Assembly: GCA_038134525.1 (NCBI GenBank)
Contig: JAYPVI010000014.1
Span: 1-58,613 of the forward strand
Direction of reading: 5' to 3'
Source of the DNA: GCA-002727735 sp038134525
GTDB taxonomy: Bacteria > Bacteroidota > Bacteroidia > Flavobacteriales_D > Parvicellaceae
Length of the DNA: 58,613 nt
Within the stretch, counting starts at the first letter, position 1. Each line of letters begins with the position of its first letter. Under the pieces are notes generated by a model. The model ran no database searches, was not told the DNA's origin, and worked only from the letters and a program-made list of their open reading frames with translations. The translations under genes were made by a program, and so were the position numbers. Of the stretch, positions 7,524 through 17,064 are shown one piece after another.

Positions 7524-10202
7524 ATGATAAAGTTTATTGATCAAGTTTCTTCAAAAATTCTGTATGAAACACCGATTGATCAGTTACATCAAGTTAATCT
7601 CGTATTACCTTCTAACAGATCAATAAATCTCATTAAACAATCCTTAATTAGGAAAATCAATGGATCGTGCATACTTCCTGAAATGACAACTATTAAAGAA
7701 TTTGTTGTTTCCCTATCAAAATTAAATATAATAAGTAATCTAGATTCATTACTAATTTTGATGAAAGTTTTAGAAAAATTAGATAAGGAAGATCAATTTA
7801 ATACGAATATTTATGACCTAAAACAACTCTTAAACGACATTAATTCAATTGACAATTACGTTGTCAGTAAAAAGGAATTTTTTCATGATTTATTGAGTTT
7901 TGGGAATATTGAAAATTGGGATTTTGATGTTAACAAAAATCTAAAAGAAAAAAATTATTTTTCAAGACTTAGACTCATCGAAAACATTTACAATGAATTT
8001 AATTATACTCTAATAAAAAATAGTCAAGGAACATATTCGAGCATCTGTGATCAAATTGCATGTTCTGAAAAAAAAATCTTTTCTAAAATTGGTAAAACCT
8101 ACTTCATTGGCCTTAACGCCCTTTCTGTTAAAGAAGAAATAATTATAAATTTTATTTGTGAAAATAATATTGGAAGTAAAGTATTAGTAGATACACAAGA
8201 ATTTTTTGTTCAAAATCATGATCACGAAGCAGGTCATTTTTACAGAAAACAATCAAATAAATTTTACAATAACCCAAACCGTGATCTTTTTGAAAAAAAG
8301 AAAAAAATTAACACCTATGAAGTAGACTATTTACAAAATCAAATTTATGTTATTGACCAAATTCTAAAAAATGACAATGAAAATATTGCCATTGTAAATA
8401 TGAATGAACAATTTAGCCCGTCAATTTTCAATGGACTATCAAAGAATCATGAAATTAATTTTTCATCTGGATTTCCCTTAGAACATTTTGAATCTTATAA
8501 AATTTTCAAGTTTTTCTGTGATTCCATTCTTACTCATAATTCCAAGTTTAACTTCAACTATGATTGGATTTCTGAATTAATAAGTTTCAAATTAATTTCA
8601 AAAGAAAACCAGTTATCATATCAAAAAAAACTTGAAACAATAACAGAATTTGAATTGTCAATGGAAAAATTAAAATTGTTTTTTCCGGCCCTTGGTCAGC
8701 TGATAGAAGCATATTATTCATTTAAAAAATCCAAGAAAGAACAAAACACTAATAAGCTCGAACTTCTTCTTAATGAAATACAGAAGTATGTTGTCAATAA
8801 TGCATTTGAAAATGACGTGATTTCCATAATATTAAAGGAGTTAAATCTGTTAAATATTAAGACAGCGAAGTTTCAAGTAGATTTAACCCTCAAAGAAAAA
8901 TTATTTATTCTCAACGATCAATTATCAAAAAAAAGAATTTCAGTCATTGGTAACCCCGCTTCCCGAGTACAGCTAATTGGATTATTAGAAACTAGAATGC
9001 TTGATAGTGAGACCATTATATTTACAAACTTTAATGAAGAATTTATTCCGGGCAAAAAAATGCAGGAAACCAATATTCCTAAAGAGCTCAAAAGGAAATA
9101 TAAATTACCTAGTAATTATGAAAAAGATGCTTTGTATGCCTACTACTTCTACAGAGCTATTCATTATCCAAAAAATATACATTTAATATATCTAAGTTCT
9201 AAGAGTTCAGGAATAAAATCAAATGAACCTAGTAGATATTTATATCAAATCAAGTCTGAAATTGGAAGTGAAAAAAATGTAAGCTTTAGCATGTATCAAT
9301 CTACTCAAAAAGATATGCCCTTATTAGATCATCCTAAAAAAAATGACAAAGACATATTGAAATTATTGAATTGGATGAAAAGTGGAATTTCAACTTCCGC
9401 TATTAATACTTATTTAAATTGTTCCCTTGACTTTTATTTCAAATACGTTTTGGATGTAAGAGAGAATCAAAAACCAAATGAGTTCTTAAAATCAAATGAA
9501 TGGGGAACTGCTATACATAATACACTTGAGCAACTTTTTCTTACGCATAAGCAAATTGATCATGTTTCAATTAAGAAAATGAAATCAGAATTATCAGATT
9601 GTTTGCAGGTAGAGTTTAATAAATTATTTCCTGACTACAGATATTTGAAAGGTAAAAACAAAATAAATTATTATCAGGCTGAGCAATACATTTTAAATTA
9701 TTTAGAAAAAGAAATTTCTAATTTAAATTTTAGTGGTTACTATCAAATATTAGACACAGAAAAAGAACTATCGATTTCAAAAAAAATTCATTTAGCAGGT
9801 GAATTTATTGAATGTTGTTTTAAAGGAAAAATTGACCGTATTGATAGCACTGCAAAAGGAATTAGATTAATTGATTATAAAACGGGATATGTTACAAAAT
9901 CAGATCTTTCCATTTCAAATATGGATAGCATAAAAAGCAAGCATAAGGCTTTACAACTTCTATTTTACTGTATGCTATTTTTGGGAAATCATGACAATCA
10001 TGATGAAGTTTACGCCAATATTATTGCACTAAGTAATACCAACTCACCAATATTAGAGTTGAATTATAAAAGAAATTCACAATTTAATAACACACACATT
10101 CAGGATTTTTTTGATGTGGTACAGTTAATTTTGCAAGAAATTAAAGATCCTAACGTAAAACTTTTTCATAATGATGCAAGCAAGTTTTGCTCATTTTGTT
10201 AA
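7524..10202 (+). CDS. AddB-like PD-(D/E)XK exonuclease subunit
   Basis: This 892-residue protein has the layout of the AddB-like partner of RecB-type helicases: a degenerate helicase-like N-terminal region with no Walker A (starts LVLPSNRSINLIKQ), a middle region with IIFTNFNEEFIPG, and a C-terminal nuclease domain from about residue 630 (STSAINTYLNCSLDFYFKY; WGTAIHNTLEQLF; KGKIDRID; LIDYKTGYV with the catalytic D and K). AddB proteins often hold an iron-sulfur cluster from one Cys before the nuclease and three after it. Here Cys in LNCSLDF and a terminal CSFC are present, but the protein stops right after CSFC, so the last ligand is missing or supplied elsewhere. It probably works with the AddA-like protein at 897-3881. 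Its stop overlaps that of the convergent response regulator by 4 bp. Confidence 0.82.
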   Translation: MIKFIDQVSSKILYETPIDQLHQVNLVLPSNRSINLIKQSLIRKINGSCILPEMTTIKEFVVSLSKLNIISNLDSLLILMKVLEKLDKEDQFNTNIYDLKQLLNDINSIDNYVVSKKEFFHDLLSFGNIENWDFDVNKNLKEKNYFSRLRLIENIYNEFNYTLIKNSQGTYSSICDQIACSEKKIFSKIGKTYFIGLNALSVKEEIIINFICENNIGSKVLVDTQEFFVQNHDHEAGHFYRKQSNKFYNNPNRDLFEKKKKINTYEVDYLQNQIYVIDQILKNDNENIAIVNMNEQFSPSIFNGLSKNHEINFSSGFPLEHFESYKIFKFFCDSILTHNSKFNFNYDWISELISFKLISKENQLSYQKKLETITEFELSMEKLKLFFPALGQLIEAYYSFKKSKKEQNTNKLELLLNEIQKYVVNNAFENDVISIILKELNLLNIKTAKFQVDLTLKEKLFILNDQLSKKRISVIGNPASRVQLIGLLETRMLDSETIIFTNFNEEFIPGKKMQETNIPKELKRKYKLPSNYEKDALYAYYFYRAIHYPKNIHLIYLSSKSSGIKSNEPSRYLYQIKSEIGSEKNVSFSMYQSTQKDMPLLDHPKKNDKDILKLLNWMKSGISTSAINTYLNCSLDFYFKYVLDVRENQKPNEFLKSNEWGTAIHNTLEQLFLTHKQIDHVSIKKMKSELSDCLQVEFNKLFPDYRYLKGKNKINYYQAEQYILNYLEKEISNLNFSGYYQILDTEKELSISKKIHLAGEFIECCFKGKIDRIDSTAKGIRLIDYKTGYVTKSDLSISNMDSIKSKHKALQLLFYCMLFLGNHDNHDEVYANIIALSNTNSPILELNYKRNSQFNNTHIQDFFDVVQLILQEIKDPNVKLFHNDASKFCSFC

Positions 10203-10882
10203 TCTGGTGTAAATCGGTAGCCCACCCCTCTAATAGACTTAAAATAGGTTGAGGGTTTGACTTCTTTTTCAAATATTTTCCTAAATGTAAGTATGAAATT
10301 ATCAATAGTTCTTGATGATGGATATACATCAAAACCCCATATTTTTTCTAAAATTTCTTGTCTACTGACCACCTCATTAGGCTTTTCAACAAATAACTTT
10401 AGCAACTTAATTTGTTTATGTGTAAGTTCAACAGAAGCCCCTTCGTGATCTTTCACACTAAAAGAATTGAAATCCACAGTTAATCCTCCAATAGTAAATT
10501 GATTTAGTGTATGTTGAGATTGAGTATTTCTTTTAACTAAATTATTAACTCTTAAGAGCAATTCATTTAAATTAAATGGTTTAGTAAGATAATCATCTGC
10601 CATTTTGAGTCCCATAACAATATCATCATTGGAGGACTTAGCAGTCAAAAACATAATTGGAACTTTATCATTTTCAAGACGGATTGATTGACAAATATCA
10701 AATCCATTTATCGTTGGAAGCATGACGTCAAGAATTATTAAATCAATTCTACTTTCTTTAAACTTTTGTAATGCATTTTTTCCGTTATAAACAGAGCTAA
10801 CGTGATACCCTTCTAACTCTAAATTCATTTTGATTGCAGAGTGGAGGTGTTCTTCGTCTTCAATAAGTAAAATTCTCTTCAT
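10199..10882 (-). CDS. OmpR/PhoB-type response regulator (orphan)
   Basis: This 227-residue protein has an N-terminal receiver domain (acidic pocket ED at 8-9, EDEEH; phospho-acceptor Asp in LIILDVMLP near 54; Thr/Lys in MFLTAKS near 79-81) and a C-terminal winged helix ending in SIRGVGYRF, the hallmark of OmpR-family DNA binding. No histidine kinase is nearby, so its sensor is encoded elsewhere. It is divergent from the T9SS endopeptidase gene over 84 bp, so it may regulate that gene and the menaquinone genes behind it; this is inference from position. Its stop codon overlaps that of the AddB-like gene. Confidence 0.93.
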   Translation of the reverse strand: MKRILLIEDEEHLHSAIKMNLELEGYHVSSVYNGKNALQKFKESRIDLIILDVMLPTINGFDICQSIRLENDKVPIMFLTAKSSNDDIVMGLKMADDYLTKPFNLNELLLRVNNLVKRNTQSQHTLNQFTIGGLTVDFNSFSVKDHEGASVELTHKQIKLLKLFVEKPNEVVSRQEILEKIWGFDVYPSSRTIDNFILTFRKIFEKEVKPSTYFKSIRGVGYRFTPD

Positions 10883-10934
10883 TAATGAAGCTTTTTCTTT
10901 CGAAGTAAAATTATGATAATAGCATTAAATAAAC

Positions 10935-10942
10935 TATTTTTG
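10935..10942 (+). promoter_or_regulatory. Putative -7 promoter element (TATTTTTG)
   Basis: TATTTTTG matches the Bacteroidota -7 consensus TAnnTTTG and lies 24 bp before the endopeptidase ATG. The expected -33 position holds TATG at 10912-10915, one mismatch from TTTG with a 19-bp spacer. It would drive the endopeptidase-men transcript. Confidence 0.45.
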
Positions 10943-10966
10943 AAACACAAAAAATAAGTTCATTTT

Positions 10967-13954
10967 ATGCTAAAAAACAGTTTAATATTTCTTTCTTTTT
11001 TCTACTCTTTAATTTATTATTCCCAAATTTCTGAAGGTGGATCCCCCTATTCTTTTACCCACAGAACCCCTATTCAAGTAGATGAAGCTGAAATTAAAGC
11101 ACCAACTAATGCAGAAATACACCAAGCAACATTAAACGATAAATCATCATATTGTGTTGGAATTTTAAAGGATGTTAACCTAAATGAAAACTTGGCGGGT
11201 ACTTGGGTAACGCACGATGATGGTTCAAGGTCATGGTTCTTAAAGATAACTAGTAAAGATGCCACTGGATTAACGCTTCATTACAATAACTTATTCATTC
11301 CCCATGGAGGTTCACTATTTTTATACAATGAAAATAAAAGTCACGTGATTGGAAAATTTACCTCCTCAAGAAACTTTAACAACCCCATTACGCATACTCA
11401 AATTATTGAGGGCGAATCAACAATTATTGAATACCACGAACCAAAAGAAACTAAGGAGAAATTTAGCATCTCAATTAGTCAATTAGGTTACATTTTTAGA
11501 GGTTTTGAAGATTATTTATCTCATTTCAAAAGTATTAAAGTTAATAGCCAAATTAAAGCTGACCCATGTCAAGTAGATGTGGCATGCTCACCAGAAAACA
11601 ATGGATGGTCTGCACAAATTGATGCTGTTGTTCATTTCACTTTTACAAAACAAAACTATGTATATGTTTGCTCTGCATCTGTAATTAATAACACTGCCCA
11701 AGATTGTACACCTTATATATTAACAGCTTGGCATTGTGGTGAACATACAGCTAATCAAAATTTATCTGGATATACTTGGTATTGGAATTACCAAAAAACT
11801 TCATGTCAGCCTAACAATAATGGAACAAATCCTAGTAAAGGAAATGAAACAATGGTAAATGGCACTGTAAGGTCAACATCAGGTAGTGGAACATTAAACA
11901 ACCCACCAGGAAACAACCAATTAGCTGGCTCAGATTTCACACTAATTGAATTAGGAAGTAACATACCCACATCTTACAACCCTTATTATGCAGGTTGGGA
12001 CAGGTCTAATTCAAGTGTTTCAAGTGGAGTTAGCATACATCACCCAGCAGGAAGTGCCAAGAAAATTTCAACATTTACAAGTTCCTTATCAAACACAACC
12101 TATAATGGAGGTGCCTATAATGCCCATTGGGCCGTAAATTGGAGCGCTACTACCAATGGTCATGGAGTTACCGAAGGTGGGTCTTCAGGATCTCCTATAT
12201 TCAATCAAAATAAAAGAATTGTTGGCCAGCTAAGTGGAGGGTCATCAACTTGCAATTTCCCAAACTATTCTGATTTATATGGAAAAATGTCTGAAAATTG
12301 GACAAGTAATGGAACATCGAATGGAGCTCAATTAGCTTCTTGGCTAGATCCAACCAATTCAAATGCAACTTACATGGATGGTACTTATGCTCCTTGCGGA
12401 ACATCATCATTAAGTTGTTCCATATCCCAAACTGCAAACTCTATTACAACTGGTGGCACAGTAAACTTCAGTGGTAACTCAAGTTCATCTAACAATACTT
12501 GGAGTTGGAATTTTGATGTGTCTGGTATTGGTGGGGCGTCTCCTTCTACTTCAAGCTCTCAAAACCCAAATAATATCACTTTTAATAATCCTGGTACATA
12601 TGATATTCAACTTACAGTTACGAGTGGTGGACAAACTTGTACATCAACTTCAACAGTTAGTGTAACAAACAATGCCACATGCCCTCAGCTCAATAATGTA
12701 CAAACTGGACAGGCCTTAACTGTCTACCCAAACCCAAACGGATGGGGATACATTTCTGGTTGGAACTCATATGGTGATATTTCTAAAGCAGAACTATTTA
12801 CATTAAGTAACAATAACTACAATGTCATTAAAAGTTTTTCCGTCTATTTAGCTTACATAAATAGTGTTAGTTCTAATGCTACTCTTGATTTCAATATATG
12901 GAGTTTTAATAATGGTCAACCTGGTAGTATATTAGGAACAGTTTCCTACCCACTATCTACTATTGAAAGCACTTTGAGCTCAACTAATTACTCAGGTTTG
13001 ATTAATGTTGTTTTTCAAAATCCAATTACTTTAACTGGCAACAAATTTTTTGCAGGAATAAAAATGAATAATTTCTCATCTCAAGACCAATTAGCTATTG
13101 TAACCAATAATAATGGAGCAAATACAGCTAATACTGGTTGGGAACAGTACAGTGGGGGGAATTGGTTCTCTTATGATAATTCTTGGACTTCAATCAATAG
13201 TCTAGCTCACTATATGATAGTTGAAATGGGGTTTACTCCTACGATTAGCGGAAATCAAACAATTTGCCAAGGCAGTAACGCTATCCTTGTTGCTTCAGGG
13301 GCTGGAAGCAATGGGAATTATATCTGGGATAATAATTTAGGATCTGGAAACACCCAAACGGTATTACCAAATAGTACAACGACTTATACTGTAACTGCAA
13401 CAGATGTAAATGGCTGCTCAGCTTCTGCCAGCGCAACGGTTAATGTAACACCATCACCACAAGTAAGTGCTACATCAAGTAATACATTTGGATATACCTA
13501 TGCATTTCTAGACTTTTATGGAACAGCAACAAACGCTACTCAATATTTGTGGGACTTTGATGATGGAAATTCCGCTACAACACAAAACACATCACATGCT
13601 TACACTACTACTGGTGCATATCAAGTTACATTTACTGGATCGAATGGAAATTGTTTTGATCAAGATCAAATTGACATAACCATTATCAACACCAATACTG
13701 GATTAAATGAATATGTTGGAAACGAATTTATCTTGAAGCCAAATCCAAGTAATGGAAATTTTACCTTGGAGTTTAACTCTGTTGGGGACCTTCCTTATTA
13801 TGTGAAAATTTTCGATGTTAATGGAAAAGAAATACATCATCAAGACTTACTAGACAGATCAACTTCACAAACCATTCAAGTTAATATGGCTAACGGAGTT
13901 TATTACGTAGTCACAGGCAACAACAAAACCAACAAGCTGATAATTAAAAAATAG
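10967..13954 (+). CDS. Secreted trypsin-like (lysyl endopeptidase-type) serine protease, T9SS substrate
   Basis: This 995-residue protein has a signal peptide (1-20), a propeptide-like region with mixed beta sequence (about 25-195), a chymotrypsin-fold protease domain (about 200-470), PKD-like domains (about 485-570 and 835-905), a jelly-roll-like insert (about 590-755), an Ig-like segment (about 757-830) and a C-terminal type A T9SS sorting domain starting FILKPNPSNGNF and ending TNKLIIKK. The catalytic triad is readable: H256 in TAWHCGEH, D323 in AGSDFTLIEL and S407 in EGGSSGSPI. It should be exported by T9SS and attached or released at the cell surface to digest protein. Only 2 bp separate it from the hotdog thioesterase gene, an odd link to the menaquinone genes. 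Confidence 0.88.
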   Translation: MLKNSLIFLSFFYSLIYYSQISEGGSPYSFTHRTPIQVDEAEIKAPTNAEIHQATLNDKSSYCVGILKDVNLNENLAGTWVTHDDGSRSWFLKITSKDATGLTLHYNNLFIPHGGSLFLYNENKSHVIGKFTSSRNFNNPITHTQIIEGESTIIEYHEPKETKEKFSISISQLGYIFRGFEDYLSHFKSIKVNSQIKADPCQVDVACSPENNGWSAQIDAVVHFTFTKQNYVYVCSASVINNTAQDCTPYILTAWHCGEHTANQNLSGYTWYWNYQKTSCQPNNNGTNPSKGNETMVNGTVRSTSGSGTLNNPPGNNQLAGSDFTLIELGSNIPTSYNPYYAGWDRSNSSVSSGVSIHHPAGSAKKISTFTSSLSNTTYNGGAYNAHWAVNWSATTNGHGVTEGGSSGSPIFNQNKRIVGQLSGGSSTCNFPNYSDLYGKMSENWTSNGTSNGAQLASWLDPTNSNATYMDGTYAPCGTSSLSCSISQTANSITTGGTVNFSGNSSSSNNTWSWNFDVSGIGGASPSTSSSQNPNNITFNNPGTYDIQLTVTSGGQTCTSTSTVSVTNNATCPQLNNVQTGQALTVYPNPNGWGYISGWNSYGDISKAELFTLSNNNYNVIKSFSVYLAYINSVSSNATLDFNIWSFNNGQPGSILGTVSYPLSTIESTLSSTNYSGLINVVFQNPITLTGNKFFAGIKMNNFSSQDQLAIVTNNNGANTANTGWEQYSGGNWFSYDNSWTSINSLAHYMIVEMGFTPTISGNQTICQGSNAILVASGAGSNGNYIWDNNLGSGNTQTVLPNSTTTYTVTATDVNGCSASASATVNVTPSPQVSATSSNTFGYTYAFLDFYGTATNATQYLWDFDDGNSATTQNTSHAYTTTGAYQVTFTGSNGNCFDQDQIDITIINTNTGLNEYVGNEFILKPNPSNGNFTLEFNSVGDLPYYVKIFDVNGKEIHHQDLLDRSTSQTIQVNMANGVYYVVTGNNKTNKLIIKK

Positions 13955-13956
13955 AA

Positions 13957-14382
13957 ATGTTTCCAGAAAACTTAACACCAGCACATTTAAATATTATATC
14001 CCAAGGAACCCTACTTACACACCTTGGTATTGAATTTACCGAAATAGGAGAGAATTATATAATCGCTAAAATGCCTGTTAAGGACGAAACTTCACAACCA
14101 ATGGGAATTCTTCATGGCGGAGCAAGTGTTTCACTTGCCGAATCTATTGGAAGTACAGGGTCTTATGTCATGATAGACAAAAAAAAAGAATCTGCAGTTG
14201 GACTTGAAATTAACGCAAATCATGTAGGAAGTGCACATGAAGGATATGTTACTGGAAAAGGAACACTTGTACATAAAGGAAGAACTACACACATTTGGAA
14301 TATTGAAATCAGAAATGAACAAGAAAAGCTGGTTTCGTTATGTAGATTAACGGTTATGATTCTTAAAAGGCCCTCTCTGTAA
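13957..14382 (+). CDS. menI: Hotdog-fold thioesterase, probable DHNA-CoA thioesterase
   Basis: This 141-residue PaaI/YdiI-type hotdog protein shows the family signature MGILHGGASVSLAES with H53-G54-G55 and the acidic residue E62. It opens the run menF-menD-menB, so the best role is hydrolysis of 1,4-dihydroxy-2-naphthoyl-CoA, the step after MenB. Its stop and the menF start overlap by one base (TAATG). The pathway role comes from context; other aromatic acyl-CoA substrates are possible on sequence alone. Confidence 0.82.
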   Translation: MFPENLTPAHLNIISQGTLLTHLGIEFTEIGENYIIAKMPVKDETSQPMGILHGGASVSLAESIGSTGSYVMIDKKKESAVGLEINANHVGSAHEGYVTGKGTLVHKGRTTHIWNIEIRNEQEKLVSLCRLTVMILKRPSL

Positions 14383-15371
14383 TGATTCATTTAAATGACA
14401 AAAAAGAATTTGTCATTTTTCAAAAACCTCACTCTAATATTTCATATATCGGGATAGGGGAATGGAAAAGGGAAAATTCCATCAATACTATTTCTAATGC
14501 GTTTGTTTTAAGCACGTTTAAAGGAGAAATATTTCATTTAATTACATCTTTTAATCCACTATATGAAAATGTTCATATAGAAACTAGTCACAATAACACA
14601 GAAGTCCCTGATAAAAAAAGTACTTACCTACAAAATGCTTCAGATATTATTAAAAAATGTAAGGATGGTTTTTATGAAAAATGCATTTTAAGTAGAATTA
14701 AATATGAGAGCTTAAAAATTGAAAACGCGTTTGATATATTCCAAAGTTTATGTGAGAAATACAGATATGGATTTAAATACATACTTAATCATTCACAATT
14801 TGGTTTATGGGTTGGGGTAACTCCAGAAACGTTAATCAGAGGTAGTTCGACATGCTATGAAACTCAGGCATTAGCCGGTAGTAAAGCACTGAACAACAAC
14901 CTGGAATGGAGGAATAAAGAAATTAAGGAACATAAATACGTTATTGATTACATCAGAGAGAAAATCGAAAATCAAGGAATCCTGTTAGAAGAATCAGATA
15001 CAGAAGATTTTATTGCAGGAAATATTAAACATTTAAATAGAAAGTTTAAATTCAAATTGAATACTAACTTGAATGAATTTCTTAAAAAATTACATCCCAC
15101 GCCAGCTATTGCTGGACTTCCGGCTGAAAAGGCAATTAAATGGATTAATGAAAATGAACCTCACGAAAGAGAATTATACTGTGGATATCTTGGTGTTATT
15201 GAAAGCGATAAAACTGAAATTTTTGTGAATCTAAGATGTGCCCAAATTACCCAAAACGACTTGAAATTATATGTAGGAGGAGGGATAACTGCTGAAAGTG
15301 AACCCGAAGCTGAATTTCTAGAAACAGAAATTAAAGCTGAAACGCTTTTGTCGGTAATAAAAAAAATATAG
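14382..15371 (+). CDS. menF: Isochorismate synthase
   Basis: This 329-residue chorismate-binding enzyme converts chorismate to isochorismate, the entry to menaquinone synthesis. The conserved core is clear: CILSRIKY, GVTPETLIRG, ETQALAGSKA, PTPAIAGLPAEKA, HERELYCGYLGV, LRCAQI and YVGGGITAESEPEAEF. It is shorter than many MenF/EntC proteins (usually about 400-450 residues), the reduction being in the N-terminal half, as is common in Bacteroidota. The menD neighbour directs the call to MenF rather than to a siderophore EntC or an anthranilate synthase. Confidence 0.9.
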   Translation: MIHLNDKKEFVIFQKPHSNISYIGIGEWKRENSINTISNAFVLSTFKGEIFHLITSFNPLYENVHIETSHNNTEVPDKKSTYLQNASDIIKKCKDGFYEKCILSRIKYESLKIENAFDIFQSLCEKYRYGFKYILNHSQFGLWVGVTPETLIRGSSTCYETQALAGSKALNNNLEWRNKEIKEHKYVIDYIREKIENQGILLEESDTEDFIAGNIKHLNRKFKFKLNTNLNEFLKKLHPTPAIAGLPAEKAIKWINENEPHERELYCGYLGVIESDKTEIFVNLRCAQITQNDLKLYVGGGITAESEPEAEFLETEIKAETLLSVIKKI

Positions 15372-15382
15372 AAATTCGCTTA

Positions 15383-17062
15383 ATGACTTCAGCATCTTAC
15401 AGGGTCCAAGTACTAATTCAGCTTTTAGAGCAACATCTTATAAAACATGTCGTTTTTTCACCTGGATCTAGAAATGCTCCCCTAGTAATTGGATTTAATA
15501 GCTCATCATTTTTTGACAAAAAAGTGGTTGTGGATGAACGCTCAGCAGGATTTTATGCGCTGGGTATAGCACAACAGACTAAAATGCCTGCCGTCATATG
15601 CTCTACTTCAGGAAGTGCGACTTTAAATTATGCTCCATCAATTGCGGAAGCATTTTATCAAAAAGTCCCCCTAATTGTAATAACTGCTGATAGACCTCCA
15701 GAATGGATAGATCATGGCGAAGGCCAATCAATGAGACAACAAAACATGTATTCAAATTACATTGAAAAGAGCTATCAATTACCTATGCTTGACCACCCTG
15801 ATGCACTTTGGCAAACCGGTGTAATTATAAATGAAGCTATTCAAACTGCAAAAACAACTTCTAAGCCCGTTCACCTCAACTTTCCATTTAGAGAACCTCT
15901 TTATAAAACAGTACCTCAAGCAGAAAAGGAAGTAAGAAAAATTGAATACGTTAGTACAAGCAAAGAAATTTCAAATGATCAATTTCAGAGCTTACTGAAA
16001 AGATGGAATAAATTCCAAAAAAAAATGATTATATGTGGTTCGTTAAATCCTGATGATGAGCTGAATAACCTCATAAGTAAATTACATCAACGTCAGGATG
16101 TATGTATTTTATCAGAAAGCACATCCAATATTTACGGTGATCATATAATCAGCTGTATTGACAGGACTCTAGAAAGAATATATGGTAAACCAGAATTTTT
16201 ACCTGAGTTAGTTATTACTATTGGAAATTCAATCATTTCTAAAAAGTTAAAAACGTTATTTAGAGAGTATAATCCTATTGAACATTGGCATATTGAGGAC
16301 ACGAACAGAGCTCAAGATGTATTTTCTTCACTAACTGCATTTTTACCTCTTGAACCCAAAAATTTTCTAAAACAGTTAATAAGCCAATTGGAAAACAAAA
16401 AAGAAGAAAATGTGTTTCACAATCTCTGGAAAAAAGAAGATTTAATGGCATCTAAAAACCACGCTGTTTTTGAAAAATCATGTATATGGTCAGATCTTAA
16501 AGCTCATTATATCCTGCAAAAACACTTGAATGACAACCTCATAGTTCAAATGGGAAATAGTACAAGTGTTCGATATATTCAGCTATTTGATACCAAACCG
16601 AATTTAAATTACTTTGGCAATCGTGGAGTAAGTGGAATTGAAGGGTCAACATCTACCGCTATTGGAAGTGCGAGTGTACATTCTAAAACCAACATTTTAA
16701 TCACTGGCGATTTAAGTTTTATATATGACCAAAACGGATTGTGGAATAACCACATTCCACAAAATTTAAAACTTTTTGTATTTAATAATCAAGGTGGTGG
16801 AATTTTTAAAATAATTACAGGACCAAAAAACACTCCATTTCTAGAAGAGTATTTTGAAACAAAACATGAAGTAAGTTTAAAAAATATTGCAAAAACTCAT
16901 CATTTAAATTACCACTGTGCCAAAAATGAAAATGATGCTGAAAACATAATACCAAAGGTGTTAGCAAGTAATCAATTTGAAATAGTAGAGTTTTTCACTG
17001 GAAATGTTGAAAATGAAAAAATTCTAAATGATTACTTTAGCGTAATTAAAAAAGGGGAATAA
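15383..17062 (+). CDS. menD: SEPHCHC synthase
   Basis: This 559-residue thiamine-diphosphate enzyme joins isochorismate and 2-oxoglutarate to give SEPHCHC in menaquinone synthesis. Recognisable segments are FSPGSRNAPLVIGF near the N-terminus, VDERSAGFYALG, TSGSATLNYAPSIAEA, ITADRPPEWIDHGEGQSMRQ, FGNRGVSGIEGSTSTAIG and the ThDP/Mg region TGDLSFIYDQNGL...FNNQGGGIF. Length is normal for MenD. It sits 11 bp after menF and 2 bp before menB. Confidence 0.95.
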   Translation: MTSASYRVQVLIQLLEQHLIKHVVFSPGSRNAPLVIGFNSSSFFDKKVVVDERSAGFYALGIAQQTKMPAVICSTSGSATLNYAPSIAEAFYQKVPLIVITADRPPEWIDHGEGQSMRQQNMYSNYIEKSYQLPMLDHPDALWQTGVIINEAIQTAKTTSKPVHLNFPFREPLYKTVPQAEKEVRKIEYVSTSKEISNDQFQSLLKRWNKFQKKMIICGSLNPDDELNNLISKLHQRQDVCILSESTSNIYGDHIISCIDRTLERIYGKPEFLPELVITIGNSIISKKLKTLFREYNPIEHWHIEDTNRAQDVFSSLTAFLPLEPKNFLKQLISQLENKKEENVFHNLWKKEDLMASKNHAVFEKSCIWSDLKAHYILQKHLNDNLIVQMGNSTSVRYIQLFDTKPNLNYFGNRGVSGIEGSTSTAIGSASVHSKTNILITGDLSFIYDQNGLWNNHIPQNLKLFVFNNQGGGIFKIITGPKNTPFLEEYFETKHEVSLKNIAKTHHLNYHCAKNENDAENIIPKVLASNQFEIVEFFTGNVENEKILNDYFSVIKKGE

Positions 17063-17064
17063 TC

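Noticed and set aside
897..10202. Helicase, nuclease and phosphoesterase near each other looked like a possible defence island.
   Set aside because: The helicase and nuclease are AddA/AddB-type repair proteins of normal length, the phosphoesterase is membrane-bound, and no mobile genes or known defence signatures are nearby.
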